Source of the DNA: Bufo bufo
Lineage: Eukaryota > Chordata > Amphibia > Anura > Bufonidae
Direction: 5' to 3'
Length of the DNA stretch: 64,000 nt
Assembly: GCF_905171765.1 (NCBI RefSeq)
Contig: NC_053391.1
Coordinates: 109,404,644-109,468,643 of the forward strand
Of the stretch, positions 51,093 through 60,780 are shown in pieces. Below the pieces are notes generated by a model. It ran no database searches. It worked only from the letters and a program-made list of their open reading frames with translations, and was not told the origin of the DNA. Both the position numbers and the translations under genes were made by a program. Position 1 is the first letter of the stretch. Every line of letters starts with the position of its first letter.

Positions 51093-54000
51093 TCAAAGCG
51101 AAGAAATAACTGACGAAAAAGCATGAGGACCAGGCCTAAAATAAAAATCCCTAAAAGTAGAGGCCCTGGACCAGTCCGCTAGTCTCAATATATCTTCCAA
51201 ACGGGCTCCTGAGACTGCCATAGACGTAGCGGAAACCCCTCGCACCGAATGAGCTGTAAAGACAGAAGTATCGATGCCCGCCAGAGACAGAATCCACTTG
51301 ACCCAACGAGATAGAGTAACACTTGTAACCGGAGCAAAAGGTCTGCGAAAGGACACAAAGAGTTGTGGCGAGTCCCTAGGCCGAAGGGGAGAAGTCCGAG
51401 AGAGGTACTCCCTAAAACAGGAAACCGGACCAACCGCGGGAGAATCAGAAAAAGAAGGATAGGAGACAGAAGTAATACCCGTCTTGGTACGTCGAGAGAT
51501 ATTGAACGACACCCCATCGGGGGTGAACGAAACCGCATCAAAGTCTAAGGCACGGACATCCGAAACGCGCTTACAAGACACCAGGCAAAATAAAGTGACA
51601 AGTTTTGCCGAAAGCTGACGTAACGAAAGTTCCGAATTAGAAGGCCAACGAGAGAAGAATTCAAGGACCAAGGACACATCCCAAAGAGAGGAGAACCGAG
51701 GTCTAGGAGGCCTAGAGAGACGAGAACCCTTAAGCAACCGGCGTACCAGAGGGTGCTGGCCTGCCGGAAGACCCGAGAAACCCAGGTGACGGGAAGAAAT
51801 AGCTGACCTGTACAAATTAATCGTACGATAGGCCTTGCCATCCTCGAAGAGGGAGGACAGAAACTGTAAAACATCCTCTACAGCAGCTGTAACGGGATCC
51901 AGGTTCCGTTCCAAGCACCAACGAGACCAAGATCCCCAAGCTGCCCGGTAGGCCCGAATGGTACCGGGGGCCCAAGCACTCTCCAGGAGGAATCTAGTTG
52001 TCTCCGATATTCCAGCGATGTCCCAGCGACACCCGAGATCCTGCACGCCAGAAGACGAAGCGTGCCGTCCAACAGAAGGGGATGGTGCTGACCCAGTGGA
52101 CCCAACAGAAGATCCGGCCGTGACGGAAGAAGATGTGGGTCCGCAATCAACAACTCCAACAGCTGTGGGAACCAAGTCTGTGGACGCCAAAATGGAACTA
52201 CCAGAACCAATTCCGCCACCTGGCGACGCACCTGAGATAACACCCGGGGTATCAAGGCGAAAGGAGGAAAGGCATATGAGAGGGTGCCTGACCAATCCTG
52301 GAGAAGGGCGTCCACTGCCTCCGACCGAGGATCCGGCCTCCAACTGTAATACCTGGGCAGCTGGGCGTTCCAACGAGAAGCAAAGAGGTCCAAGGAGAAC
52401 GGGCCCCAAAGGGATTTGATGGAGGAGAACACCGTCGAATCCAACTTCCAGTCGCTGAAGTCCGAGATGTAACGAGAACTCCAATCTGCGTGGACATTGA
52501 GAAGACCTGGAATATACTCCGCCACCACCGTGACTCCTTTGTCCAGACAATAGGACCAGAACTCCTTCGCTAGATGTGTCAACATTGCTGACCGAGTGCC
52601 GCCCATGGAGTTCACATAACGCACGGCCGAAACGTTGTCCATCCTGAGCCGTACACAAGCCTTGACCTTGCCGTTGACGAAGCTCTGAATCGCAAAGGAC
52701 CCCGCCAGAAGCTCCAACGCGTTGATGTGCAGAAAAGATTCCGACGTTGACCAAGGTCCTCCGGTGGACACTCCATTGCAGCGAGCACCCCATCCCTGCA
52801 GGCTGGCGTCCGACTCTATTACCACGTCCGGCTGAGGGCCCACGATCGCCTTGCCATTCCACGCGTCGAGATTGTGGATCCACCACGTCAGCTCGTCTCT
52901 GGTGTCTTGATCCAGGATCACCGACTCCCCATAGGAGGCACCCGCCTGTAGATGGGCAATCTTTAGACGTTGAAGCGCTCGATAATGGAGCGGAGCTGGA
53001 AAAACCGCCTGAATTGAGGCAGAAAGAAGACCCAAAACACGGGCCAAGTGACGAAGGGAAACCTGAGGCAATCGAAGGGTGTGGCGCAACTCCTTGCGGA
53101 TGGAACGCACCTTGGCCATCGGAAGACAAAGAGTGCGAGTGACAGAGTCCACCCGGAACCCCAAGAACTCCATGGACCTGGATGGTTGAAGACAAGATTT
53201 CTCTTGATTGATAACAAACCCCAGATCGGTGAGAAGGGAGATGGACAACCGCAGATGTGCTAGAAGAGTGGGTGGATCCTGGGCAATAAGGAGCATGTCG
53301 TCCAGATAGATTATCAGACGGACACCCTGACCCCGAAGCCATGAAACCACCGGCTTCATAAGTTTGGTGAAACACCATGGGGCCGACGACAGGCCAAACG
53401 GGAGGCAAGTGAACCACCATATCTGCTCCCCCCACAGAAAACGTAGGAGGTCCCTGGACTGACTGGCCACCGGTACCGTGAGGTAGGCATCCTTCAAATC
53501 GAGTTTGACCATCCACTCCCCTGGAAGGAGAAGGTCCCTGAGAAGATGTATGCCTTCCATTTTGAAGTGGCGGTAACGTACATAAACGTTCAGATTCTTC
53601 AAATTTATCACCGGCCGAAACTGTCCCCCTTTCTTTTCCACTAGGAAAATATCGCTGATCACTCCCCCATGGGGGCCTGGAGCTCTTTCTATGGCTCCTT
53701 TTTCCAGAAGGGACAAGAGTTCCGCGGCTATGAGCTTGCGAGACTCTAGAGAGCATGCTCGTGGCCTGAAGGGAGGAAGGCAAAGTGGAACGTCTATCAG
53801 CTCGATCTGAAAACCCCTGATGGTGGACAACACCCATGGGTCGGAGGTGATGTGAGTCCAAGCATGTAAAAAATGTTGGAGCCTGCCCCCTATGAATAGG
53901 GAAGAAGACAGAGGATAAACATGAGGACTTACCAAACGGACGTCGGGAACCAGGAGCTCCCCTGAAACCTCTGGACCTCCCGAAGGCGCCTCTGGACGGG

Positions 54001-55313
54001 AAGAATGACGACTGCTGTCTCTGGTCTTGAAAACCTTGGCGCTGATTAAAGGGACCTCGACCGGTGTTACGGGTCTGAAAGTGTGACCGGCCGGACAGAC
54101 GGCCCCTAGTACTGCCGGCCCTGGTAGAGACCCTACCATGAAAGACTTTGCGCATATTTGATTGCGCCTTATCCAAGGCAGTGAAGGCCCCAACAAATTT
54201 TCCTAATTCCTTGATAAAGGAATCGCCAAAAAGGAGCCCTTGCGCATTTTTGCCAGATTCGGATAAGGCCATGTTAGTTAGCTTCGGCTCTATTTTCATG
54301 AGGATAGCCTTCCTCCGCTCAATTGCTAGGGAAGTATTCACATTTCCCGTAACACAGATGGCACGTTGCACCCAGCCCCTGAGCTCTTCTGGATCAATCT
54401 GTGTGCCATCCGCCCTAGCAGACTCCGCTAGATCAAAGATCTTGGTAAGTGGCCCTAAGATATCCAAGAGCTTATCTTGGCAAGCGCGCAGTGCCGAGTC
54501 AAGGCCCCTGCGAGGGTTAAAGCCAGTTTTGGCCAAAAATTGGACCATTTTAGGATCCACATTAGGGGTCTCGGCTACTTTATTGGGAACCACAGGGCGC
54601 GGACACTCAGCCCTAAGCTTATTGCGGGTCTCTTTACACAATGGTGTCCTAATCCTGGCCTCCAAGTATTGAGCCACATGTGGGGAGGGAACCCACTCGG
54701 CCGACCTAGGATGGTGTAGACTGTCGGGGTCAAACATGGGTTCCCCAGACGGGTCAGTAAGGGGAGCGTCACCTACAGTGATAGCCCCAGAGGCCCCACT
54801 AGTAGACGGCCGGGACACAGGGACGTAATCGTCCACATCGGGGTCCACCCTGACACCCTCAATATCATCATCCGAACCACCCGGATGGAAACTCAAAGCC
54901 TCCTCATCAGACTCCATTTCAGAGTTATCACTAGGCTCGTGCTGAGTGCGAGCAGACTTCCACCGACGCGACTTTTCTGCCTGGCGTGGACAGGCTCGTT
55001 TGCGTGAGCTAAGCACGCTTTCATGTGATAGAACAGTGCTATCATTAACTGGGTTTCTGGAGGCAGTAGCCGCAGGTGGCGGCGCGCTGGGTGAGCTCAG
55101 AGGGATAAGGGCCTGCGAGATGGACTGGGTGACAATAGAGGACATGGATCCCATTGCAGACGCAATAGCTTGGGATATAGCCTGCTGAAAGGCCTGGGCC
55201 TGAAGATCAACAGGGGGCACAGTAAAAGCACCAGGAGCAGGGGAAGATCCCTGGGGCATGGGGACCAGAGAACTGGCTGCAGGAGGGATCGGATCCTGTG
55301 TAGGGCGAGACAT
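51093..55313 (-). CDS. DIRS gag-to-tyrosine recombinase single open frame
   Basis: From ATG at 55313 (MSRPTQDPIPPAASS) the frame is open for 1406 codons. Residues 1 to about 460 look like a DIRS gag: an acidic middle (MESDEEALSFHPGGSDDD) and an arginine/glycine-rich end (GRSRGFRGAPGSRRPFG). Residues from about 1080 are a tyrosine recombinase: SCKRVSDV (first R, about 1248), HSVRGVS (H-x-x-R, about 1354) and DFYFRPG (tyrosine, about 1390). The stretch between overlaps the RT gene in another frame, is rich in S, G and P, and is unlikely to be a domain. The recombinase may be made from its own transcript or start, or by frameshift; the sequence does not tell. The frame stays open upstream of this ATG to about 55337 through a GTG. 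Confidence 0.88.
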   Translation of the reverse strand: MSRPTQDPIPPAASSLVPMPQGSSPAPGAFTVPPVDLQAQAFQQAISQAIASAMGSMSSIVTQSISQALIPLSSPSAPPPAATASRNPVNDSTVLSHESVLSSRKRACPRQAEKSRRWKSARTQHEPSDNSEMESDEEALSFHPGGSDDDIEGVRVDPDVDDYVPVSRPSTSGASGAITVGDAPLTDPSGEPMFDPDSLHHPRSAEWVPSPHVAQYLEARIRTPLCKETRNKLRAECPRPVVPNKVAETPNVDPKMVQFLAKTGFNPRRGLDSALRACQDKLLDILGPLTKIFDLAESARADGTQIDPEELRGWVQRAICVTGNVNTSLAIERRKAILMKIEPKLTNMALSESGKNAQGLLFGDSFIKELGKFVGAFTALDKAQSNMRKVFHGRVSTRAGSTRGRLSGRSHFQTRNTGRGPFNQRQGFQDQRQQSSFFPSRGAFGRSRGFRGAPGSRRPFGKSSCLSSVFFPIHRGQAPTFFTCLDSHHLRPMGVVHHQGFSDRADRRSTLPSSLQATSMLSRVSQAHSRGTLVPSGKRSHRKSSRPPWGSDQRYFPSGKERGTVSAGDKFEESERLCTLPPLQNGRHTSSQGPSPSRGVDGQTRFEGCLPHGTGGQSVQGPPTFSVGGADMVVHLPPVWPVVGPMVFHQTYEAGGFMASGSGCPSDNLSGRHAPYCPGSTHSSSTSAVVHLPSHRSGVCYQSREILSSTIQVHGVLGVPGGLCHSHSLSSDGQGAFHPQGVAPHPSIASGFPSSLGPCFGSSFCLNSGGFSSSAPLSSASTSKDCPSTGGCLLWGVGDPGSRHQRRADVVDPQSRRVEWQGDRGPSAGRGNRVGRQPAGMGCSLQWSVHRRTLVNVGIFSAHQRVGASGGVLCDSELRQRQGQGLCTAQDGQRFGRALCELHGRHSVSNVDTSSEGVLVLLSGQRSHGGGGVYSRSSQCPRRLEFSLHLGLQRLEVGFDGVLLHQIPLGPVLLGPLCFSLERPAAQVLQLEAGSSVGGSGRPSPGLVRHPLICLSSFRLDTPGVISGASPGGGIGSGSSILASTDLVPTAVGVVDCGPTSSSVTAGSSVGSTGSAPSPSVGRHASSSGVQDLGCRWDIAGISETTRFLLESAWAPGTIRAYRAAWGSWSRWCLERNLDPVTAAVEDVLQFLSSLFEDGKAYRTINLYRSAISSRHLGFSGLPAGQHPLVRRLLKGSRLSRPPRPRFSSLWDVSLVLEFFSRWPSNSELSLRQLSAKLVTLFCLVSCKRVSDVRALDFDAVSFTPDGVSFNISRRTKTGITSVSYPSFSDSPAVGPVSCFREYLSRTSPLRPRDSPQLFVSFRRPFAPVTSVTLSRWVKWILSLAGIDTSVFTAHSVRGVSATSMAVSGARLEDILRLADWSRASTFRDFYFRPGPHAFSSVISSL
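51878..54196 (-). CDS. DIRS reverse transcriptase, RNase H and methyltransferase-like ORF
   Basis: 772 codons, shifted by one base relative to gag/YR and lying wholly inside that frame. The RT has FLVEKKGGQFRPVINLKNLN, VKLDLKDAYLTVPV (first catalytic D), GLSSAPWCFTKL and IIYLDDMLLI (YLDD, about residue 298). RNase H has IESDASLQGWGA (about 460), INALELLAG and MDNVSAVRYVN. After it, SLDLFASRWNAQLPRYYSW and AFPPFALIPRVL fit the methyltransferase-like region of DIRS elements. The C-terminus overlaps the recombinase N-terminus. The true start is uncertain: the first ATG may not be used if it is expressed by frameshifting from gag. Confidence 0.93.
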   Translation of the reverse strand: MLGPSLPWIRRNQICAKSFMVGSLPGPAVLGAVCPAGHTFRPVTPVEVPLISAKVFKTRDSSRHSSRPEAPSGGPEVSGELLVPDVRLVSPHVYPLSSSLFIGGRLQHFLHAWTHITSDPWVLSTIRGFQIELIDVPLCLPPFRPRACSLESRKLIAAELLSLLEKGAIERAPGPHGGVISDIFLVEKKGGQFRPVINLKNLNVYVRYRHFKMEGIHLLRDLLLPGEWMVKLDLKDAYLTVPVASQSRDLLRFLWGEQIWWFTCLPFGLSSAPWCFTKLMKPVVSWLRGQGVRLIIYLDDMLLIAQDPPTLLAHLRLSISLLTDLGFVINQEKSCLQPSRSMEFLGFRVDSVTRTLCLPMAKVRSIRKELRHTLRLPQVSLRHLARVLGLLSASIQAVFPAPLHYRALQRLKIAHLQAGASYGESVILDQDTRDELTWWIHNLDAWNGKAIVGPQPDVVIESDASLQGWGARCNGVSTGGPWSTSESFLHINALELLAGSFAIQSFVNGKVKACVRLRMDNVSAVRYVNSMGGTRSAMLTHLAKEFWSYCLDKGVTVVAEYIPGLLNVHADWSSRYISDFSDWKLDSTVFSSIKSLWGPFSLDLFASRWNAQLPRYYSWRPDPRSEAVDALLQDWSGTLSYAFPPFALIPRVLSQVRRQVAELVLVVPFWRPQTWFPQLLELLIADPHLLPSRPDLLLGPLGQHHPLLLDGTLRLLACRISGVAGTSLEYRRQLDSSWRVLGPPVPFGPTGQLGDLGLVGAWNGTWIPLQLL

Positions 55314-55990
55314 ACTGAATGTGAAGGAGTTAGTCACTCCAAAGAACTAATTAGGGAAAGAGAAGGGGCCGACAGAAATACCTGACCTATTTGCAGAGAG
55401 AACTCTAAAATGGCGACCGGACAAGAACGCGGCAGGGAACGTTATAATGATACGCCCCCCACTCCGAAAAGCGTCAATAGGAGCGGAGAGGAATAGAGAG
55501 GTGCCGCCCCCAGGAGGGACCGCCCCGGGAGGCGAACCCGAATGCGGCCGAGGACACCAAGATGGCGTCGAGACAGTACGCTAGGACTACCAAGATGGCG
55601 CCCGAAATCCCGCAACTCGCGAGACTTCGGGCGCAGCAAGAAGAAGACCGCACGAACAAACCTGAAAAGGAAAGATGGCGCTGACCGAACCGAGGAGAGG
55701 AGAAAGACCGGAGCAGGAACCCGGTGAGAGGGGAAAAAGGCCAAGGTGGGGGGGGGCGGCAGTGATAGGGGAAGGCAAGAAACAAGGAGAGATCAGAAGA
55801 ACGAATAAAGAAACCCCTATATAAATATATATATATATGAATAACAAAATTCGTCAGACAGAGGGCAGAAGAAACCCTTAATAAAGAAGGGAGAGACTGC
55901 CCAGAGCGTGAAAAAACACCAAATACTTATGAAAACATGGTAAAACACACAAAATGACAATTCTCAGAACACTTATCTGCCATGGAGCAG

Positions 55991-56147
55991 CAAAGAAAGA
56001 GGAAGTGGTCTCTGAGGATGGGCTACTTATGGACTGATGGGAGGGAGGGGTTACCCTTAGGGGTGTTTCTTTTGTTACCATGGTTACTCTTCTTGCTGCT
56101 ATGGAATTTAGTAAAGGAAGAGATTGCAATATGAAGCCTCCGTGTCT
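55991..56147. repeat. DIRS right inverted terminal repeat
   Basis: CAAAGAAAGAGGAAGTGGTC to AAGCCTCCGTGTCTT, the complement of 50481-50637. Element edge at about 56159. Between this and the gag start (55314-55990) is a GC-rich leader with an (AT)n run at about 55822-55838 and no gene. Confidence 0.9.
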
Positions 56148-56739
56148 TGTGATAAAATTACAGATATCACTTATATACAGATAACACAATACGTTATGGT
56201 CACAACTTAAAGGGAACCTGTCATCAACTTTATGCTGACCTCACTGAGGGCAGCATAAATTAGTGACAGAAATGCTGATTTCAGCGGTGTGTCACTCATG
56301 AGTAGAGTTGAGTGGACACCTGGATGTTCGGGTTCGACGGGTTCGACCGAACTTCGGAAAAAAGTTTGGGACCCGAACTTGACCCTGAACCCGAACCCCA
56401 TTGAAGTCAATGGAGACCCGAACTTTTGAGCACTAAAATGGCTGTAAAAATGTCATGGAAAGGGCTAGAGGTCTGCAAATGTCGTCAAAATGTGGTTAAG
56501 AGCATGGCAAGTGCTCTGCAAACAAATGTGGATAGGGAAATGACTTAAAATAACATAAAATATGTAAAAATAAAAAATAATAATCTTGCTCTAGGAGGAC
56601 CAGGTCCATATGGAGTAGGAGGTTGAGGAGGCGGTTGAAGTGGCGGTGGAGGAGGAGGAGGTAGCCTACACTTCTTTTTGGTTTTAAATGTATTTGTATT
56701 TTTTTAAATTAGGGTACACCCCAAAACATTGGGAAATAT

Positions 56740-59700
56740 AACCTGTGATAACCCCCTCCAGTCATGCTAAACACACATTCAGACAATACACTGGCTGCAG
56801 GGCAGGCCAGCACCTCCAAGGGGTAAAGTGCAAGCCCAGAAGTTGCAGGGGCTGACCCCTGTGAGTCAGTTCGTGTAGGCGTGTGCACACTTACTGCCCC
56901 ACCATGTTGGTGAAATGCTGCCTCCTGCTAAGACGTTCCATATCAGCTGGTGGTGCTGGTTGTTGTGGCGTGCTGACAAAGCTTTTCCACATTTCGGCCA
57001 TGCTAACCCTGCCTTCTGAGGTGCTGGCGGTGCCCCAGCTGCGTTGGCGACCTCTTCCTCGTCCTCTGTCTTCGTCTTATGCTTCCACTGTGCCCCCCGC
57101 TGTCAGGTGGGAATGCCACCAACAGCGCGTCTACCAGCGTGCGCTTGTACTCGCGCATCTTGCAAACACACTCCAGTGAGGGAATTAAGGACGGTACGTT
57201 GTCCTTGTAACGGGGATCCAGCAGCGTGGCCACCCAGTAATCAGCAGTAGCACAAGTTAAAATGTGGGCAACTCGGCGGTCATTGTGGAGACACAGCAGC
57301 ATGTAATCGCTCATGTGTGCCAGGCTGCCCAGAGGCAACGAAAAGCTGTCCTCTGTGGGAGGTGTATCATCTGTGTCCTCTGTATCCCCCCATCCACGCA
57401 CCAGTGATGGCCATGAGCTGGTCTGGGTGCCACCCTGCTGTGAACATGGTTCCTCTTCTTCCATCTCCTTCTCCTCATCCTCCACCTCCTCATCCTCCAG
57501 AACTGTGCCGTGGCTGGACAGTTGTGTACCTTGGGTTTGTGGGTGCAGAAACCCAACCTCGGAGTAACTTGGGAATGACTGGCTGGAAACCCTACGAAAT
57601 GATCCCTCTTCCTCCTCCTCCTCCTGTGCCACATCCTCTTCCATCATCGCCAGGAGCATTTTTTCAAGGAGGCATAGAAGTGGGATAGTAACGCTGAGAA
57701 CGGCGTTATCGTCACTGGCCATGTTGGTGGAGTACTCGAAACAGCGCAACAAGGAACACAGGTCTGGCATGGAGGCCCAGTCTTTGGTGGTGAAGTGGTG
57801 CTGTTCCGCCGAGCGACACACCCGTGCGTGCTGCAGCTGAAACTCCACTATCGCCTGCTGCTGCTCGCACAGTCTAGCCAGCATGTGCAAGGTGGAGTTC
57901 CACCTTGTGGGCACGTCGCCTATTAGGCGGTGAGCGGGAAGGCCGAAGTTACGCTGCAGCGCTGACAGGCGAGCAGCAGCAGGGTGAGAACACCAAAAGC
58001 GCGCACAGACAGCCCGCACTTTATGCAGCAGCTCTGACATATCGGGGTAAGTTTTAAGGAATCTCTGCACCACCAAATTCAGCACATGCGCCAGGCAAGG
58101 GATGTGCGTCAAACCGGCTAGTCCCAGAGCTGCTACGAGATTTCGCCCATTATCGAACACCACCAGGCCGGGCTTGAGGCTGACTGGCACAAACCATTCA
58201 TCGGTCTGTTGTTCAAGGCCCGTCCACAGCTCCTGCGCGGTGTGGGGTTTGTCCCCCAAACAGATAAGTTTTAAAACTGCCTGCTGTCATTTACCCCTGG
58301 CTGTGCTGAAGTTGGTGGTGAAGGTGTTACGCTGACCGGATGAGGAGCTGGTAGAGGATGAGGAAGCCGAGTAGGAGGAGGAAGCAACAGGAGGCAAACT
58401 GAAGCGCCCTGCAATCCTCGGTGGTGGAAGGACATGCGCCAAACTGCTATCCGCCTCAGGCCCAGCCGCCACTGCATTTACCCAGTGTGCTGTTATGGAG
58501 ATATAAGGGCCCTGACCGTGCTTACTGGTCCTGGTAGTCAGGTGCACCTTGCCCCAGATGGCGTTGCGCAGTGCACACCTGATTTTGTCCCCTACTTGGT
58601 TGTGCAGGGAAGTATGGCTCGCCTTGAAAAGTAGTGGCGGCTGGGCACGACGTACTGTGGGACAGCCACCGCCACAAGGCCTTTAAAACTATCCGTCTCC
58701 ACCAGACGGAATGACAGCATTTCAAAGGCCAGTAATTTAGAAATGCTGGCATTCAGGGCTAGGGATTGCGGGTGGGTAGGGGGGTACTTCCTCTTCCTCT
58801 CCAGCATTTGGGAGATGGAGAGCTGAACGCTTCCGTGGGACATTGTGGAGATGCTTGGTGACCCAGGTGTTGGTGTTGCTGGCAGATCCTCTGTTTGCGG
58901 GGTGGCAGGTGGCACTGTAACTCCAGAGGTGGATGAAGAGGCCGAGACTGCAGCAGAAGAGGAAGCAAGAGGAGCCAGAGGCCTTTCTTGGTTTTTGAGG
59001 TGTCTACTCCACTGCAGCTCGTGCTTTGCACTTTAATGCCTGGTCATGCAGGTTGTGCTCAGGTTGAGAACGTTTATGCCTCGCTTCAGGCACTGATTGC
59101 ACAGCGTGCAAACCACTCATGTCTTGTCGTCAGCACATTGTTTGAAGACCTGCCACGCCAGGGAACTCCTTGGAGCTGGCTTTAGTGTGCTCGGTCCCTT
59201 GCTGCGGTGGGCAGTAGCAGGAGTACTGTCTAGAGGACGGCCGCTCCGCTTTTGCACCCTGCTCCCTCTTCTGCTGTGCTGGTGGCTCTGTGCGACCACC
59301 ACCTCTTCCTCCGAACTACATAGGTCACTCGCATGCCCTTGATTCCATGTGGGGTCGAGGACCTCATCGTCCTCCACATCATCTTCCACCCAGTCTTCAC
59401 CCCTGCCTTCCTTGTCGGTCTGCACACTTTTGAAAGCCCCAGCAGTTGGCACCTGTGTTTCATCATCATCCAAGACGTGCTGCGATGGTCCTCCCATGTA
59501 CTCATCTTGAAAGATAAGTGGTTGGGCATCGGTGCACTCAATCTCTTCCACTTCTGGGGCAGGGCTAGGTGAATGGCCCTGGGAAACCCTGCTAACAGAG
59601 TCATCAAAAAGCAGAACAGACTGCTTGGCTGATTTGCAAGGGGGTGAGGTGAAAGACTGATGGACATCGGCTGCAGGTGCCAACTGTGGTCTTTCAGCAG

Positions 59701-59971
59701 GAGGCTGGGTGGGAGACAATGTGAAGGAATTAGATCCACTGTCAGCAACCCAATCTACTATCGCCTGTACTTGTTCAGGCCTCACCATTCATAGAGCAGC
59801 ATTAGGCCCGACCAAATACCGCTGCAGGTTTTGTCGCCTACTCGCACCTGAGGAAGGGGTTTCACTTGTGCGTGTAGCTGGCACAGATCGACCACGTCCT
59901 TTCCCAGCAACAGGAGCTCCACCAGCAGCACCACGACCTGGGCCACGTCCCTTATTTGACGCTCTCCTCAT
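56740..59971 (-). pseudogene. hAT transposase pseudogene (BED finger, hATC)
   Basis: Starts MRRASNKGRGPGRGAAGG at 59971. A TGA at 59789 is followed by an acidic region (59788-59117). A BED-type zinc finger then reads VVCTLCNQCLKRG and STTCMTRH with stops at 59117 and 59033. The next part continues in frame to 58592, a frameshift follows, and 58547-57003 holds the RNase H-like core: LVVFDNGRNLVAALGLAG (first catalytic D), IPCLAHVLNLVV, DVPTRWNSTLHMLARL and ATLLDPRYKDN. A further shift precedes MAEMWKSFVSTPQQPAPP, and the hATC dimerisation motif LACPAASVLSE appears at about 56770-56800 after an apparent deletion. At least three stops and two frameshifts; inactive. Confidence 0.9.
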
Positions 59972-60019
59972 ATTTTTCGAATTTAGGATCTTGCCCTAAA
60001 TGGGTGTTTAATTAATAGT

Positions 60020-60780
60020 AGAATAGAATGACAGTATGTAAAGGGTGTATCTCACATGGCCTGAACCAGTGTAGGCCTGAATTAAATATTTCTTTGCCCA
60101 AAATGGCTGTATTTCAAATGGTTGTATTTCAAATGCCTGAATCAAACCCCTGTATGTAGAGGGTGTATCTCACAGGGCCTGAACCAGTGTAAGCCGAAAT
60201 TAAATATTTCTTTGCACAAAATGGCTGTATTTCAAATGCCTGAATCAAACCCCTGTATGTAGATGGTGTATCTCACAGGTCCTGAACCAGTGTAGGCCTA
60301 AATTAAATATTTCTTTGCACAAAATGGCTGTATTTCAATTGCCTGAATCAAACCCCTGTATGTAGAGGGTGTATCTCACAGGTCCTGAACCAGTGTAGGC
60401 CTAAAGTAAATATGTCTTTGCCCAAAATGGCTGTATTTCAATTGCCTGAATCAAACCCCTGTATGTAGAGGGTGTATCTCACAGGGCCTGAACCAGTGTA
60501 GGCCTAAATTAAATATTTCTTTGCACAAAATGGCTGTATTTCAAATGGCTGTATTTCAAATGCCTGAATCAAATCCCTGTATGTAGAGGGTGTATCTCAC
60601 AGGTCCTGAACCAGTGTAGGCCTAAATTAAATATTTCTTTGCACAAAATGGCTGTATTTCAAATGCCTGAATCAAACCCCTGTATGTAGAGGGTGTATCT
60701 CACAGGCCCTGAACCAGTGTAGGCCTGAATTCAATATTGGTGCACCAAAAAGGCGGTATTTCAAATCTCTGAATCTACCC
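60020..60780. repeat. 103-bp tandem array inside the hAT 5' region
   Basis: About seven copies of a unit with TGTATGTAGAGGGTGTATCT, CCTGAACCAGTGTAGGCC and AAAATGGCTGTATTTC. Starts at 60151, 60254 and 60357 give the 103-bp period. The first and one middle unit have an additional GGCTGTATTTCAAAT segment. It lies between the transposase start and the hAT terminus, where the promoter would be. Confidence 0.9.

Larger units (their letters stand above)
50431..56159 (-). mobile_element. DIRS-type tyrosine recombinase retrotransposon, apparently full length
   Basis: The 5.7-kb element is read on the minus strand: gag, RT-RNase H with a methyltransferase-like region, and tyrosine recombinase. Inverted terminal repeats of about 155 bp (50481-50637 and 55991-56147) and an internal complementary region at 50990-51090 are the hallmarks of DIRS1-like elements, which integrate through a recombinase and have no DDE integrase and no target duplication. 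Both large frames are open and the catalytic residues seen are intact, so this copy may be young. It lies in a dispersed repeat also found near 41700. Confidence 0.95.

Noticed and set aside
51958..54672. Plus-strand frames of 131-174 codons over the DIRS element
   Set aside because: Antisense shadows of GC-rich RT and gag coding sequence.
57044..57688. Plus-strand frames of 68-123 codons rich in S, P and H
   Set aside because: Antisense to the acidic region of the hAT transposase pseudogene.
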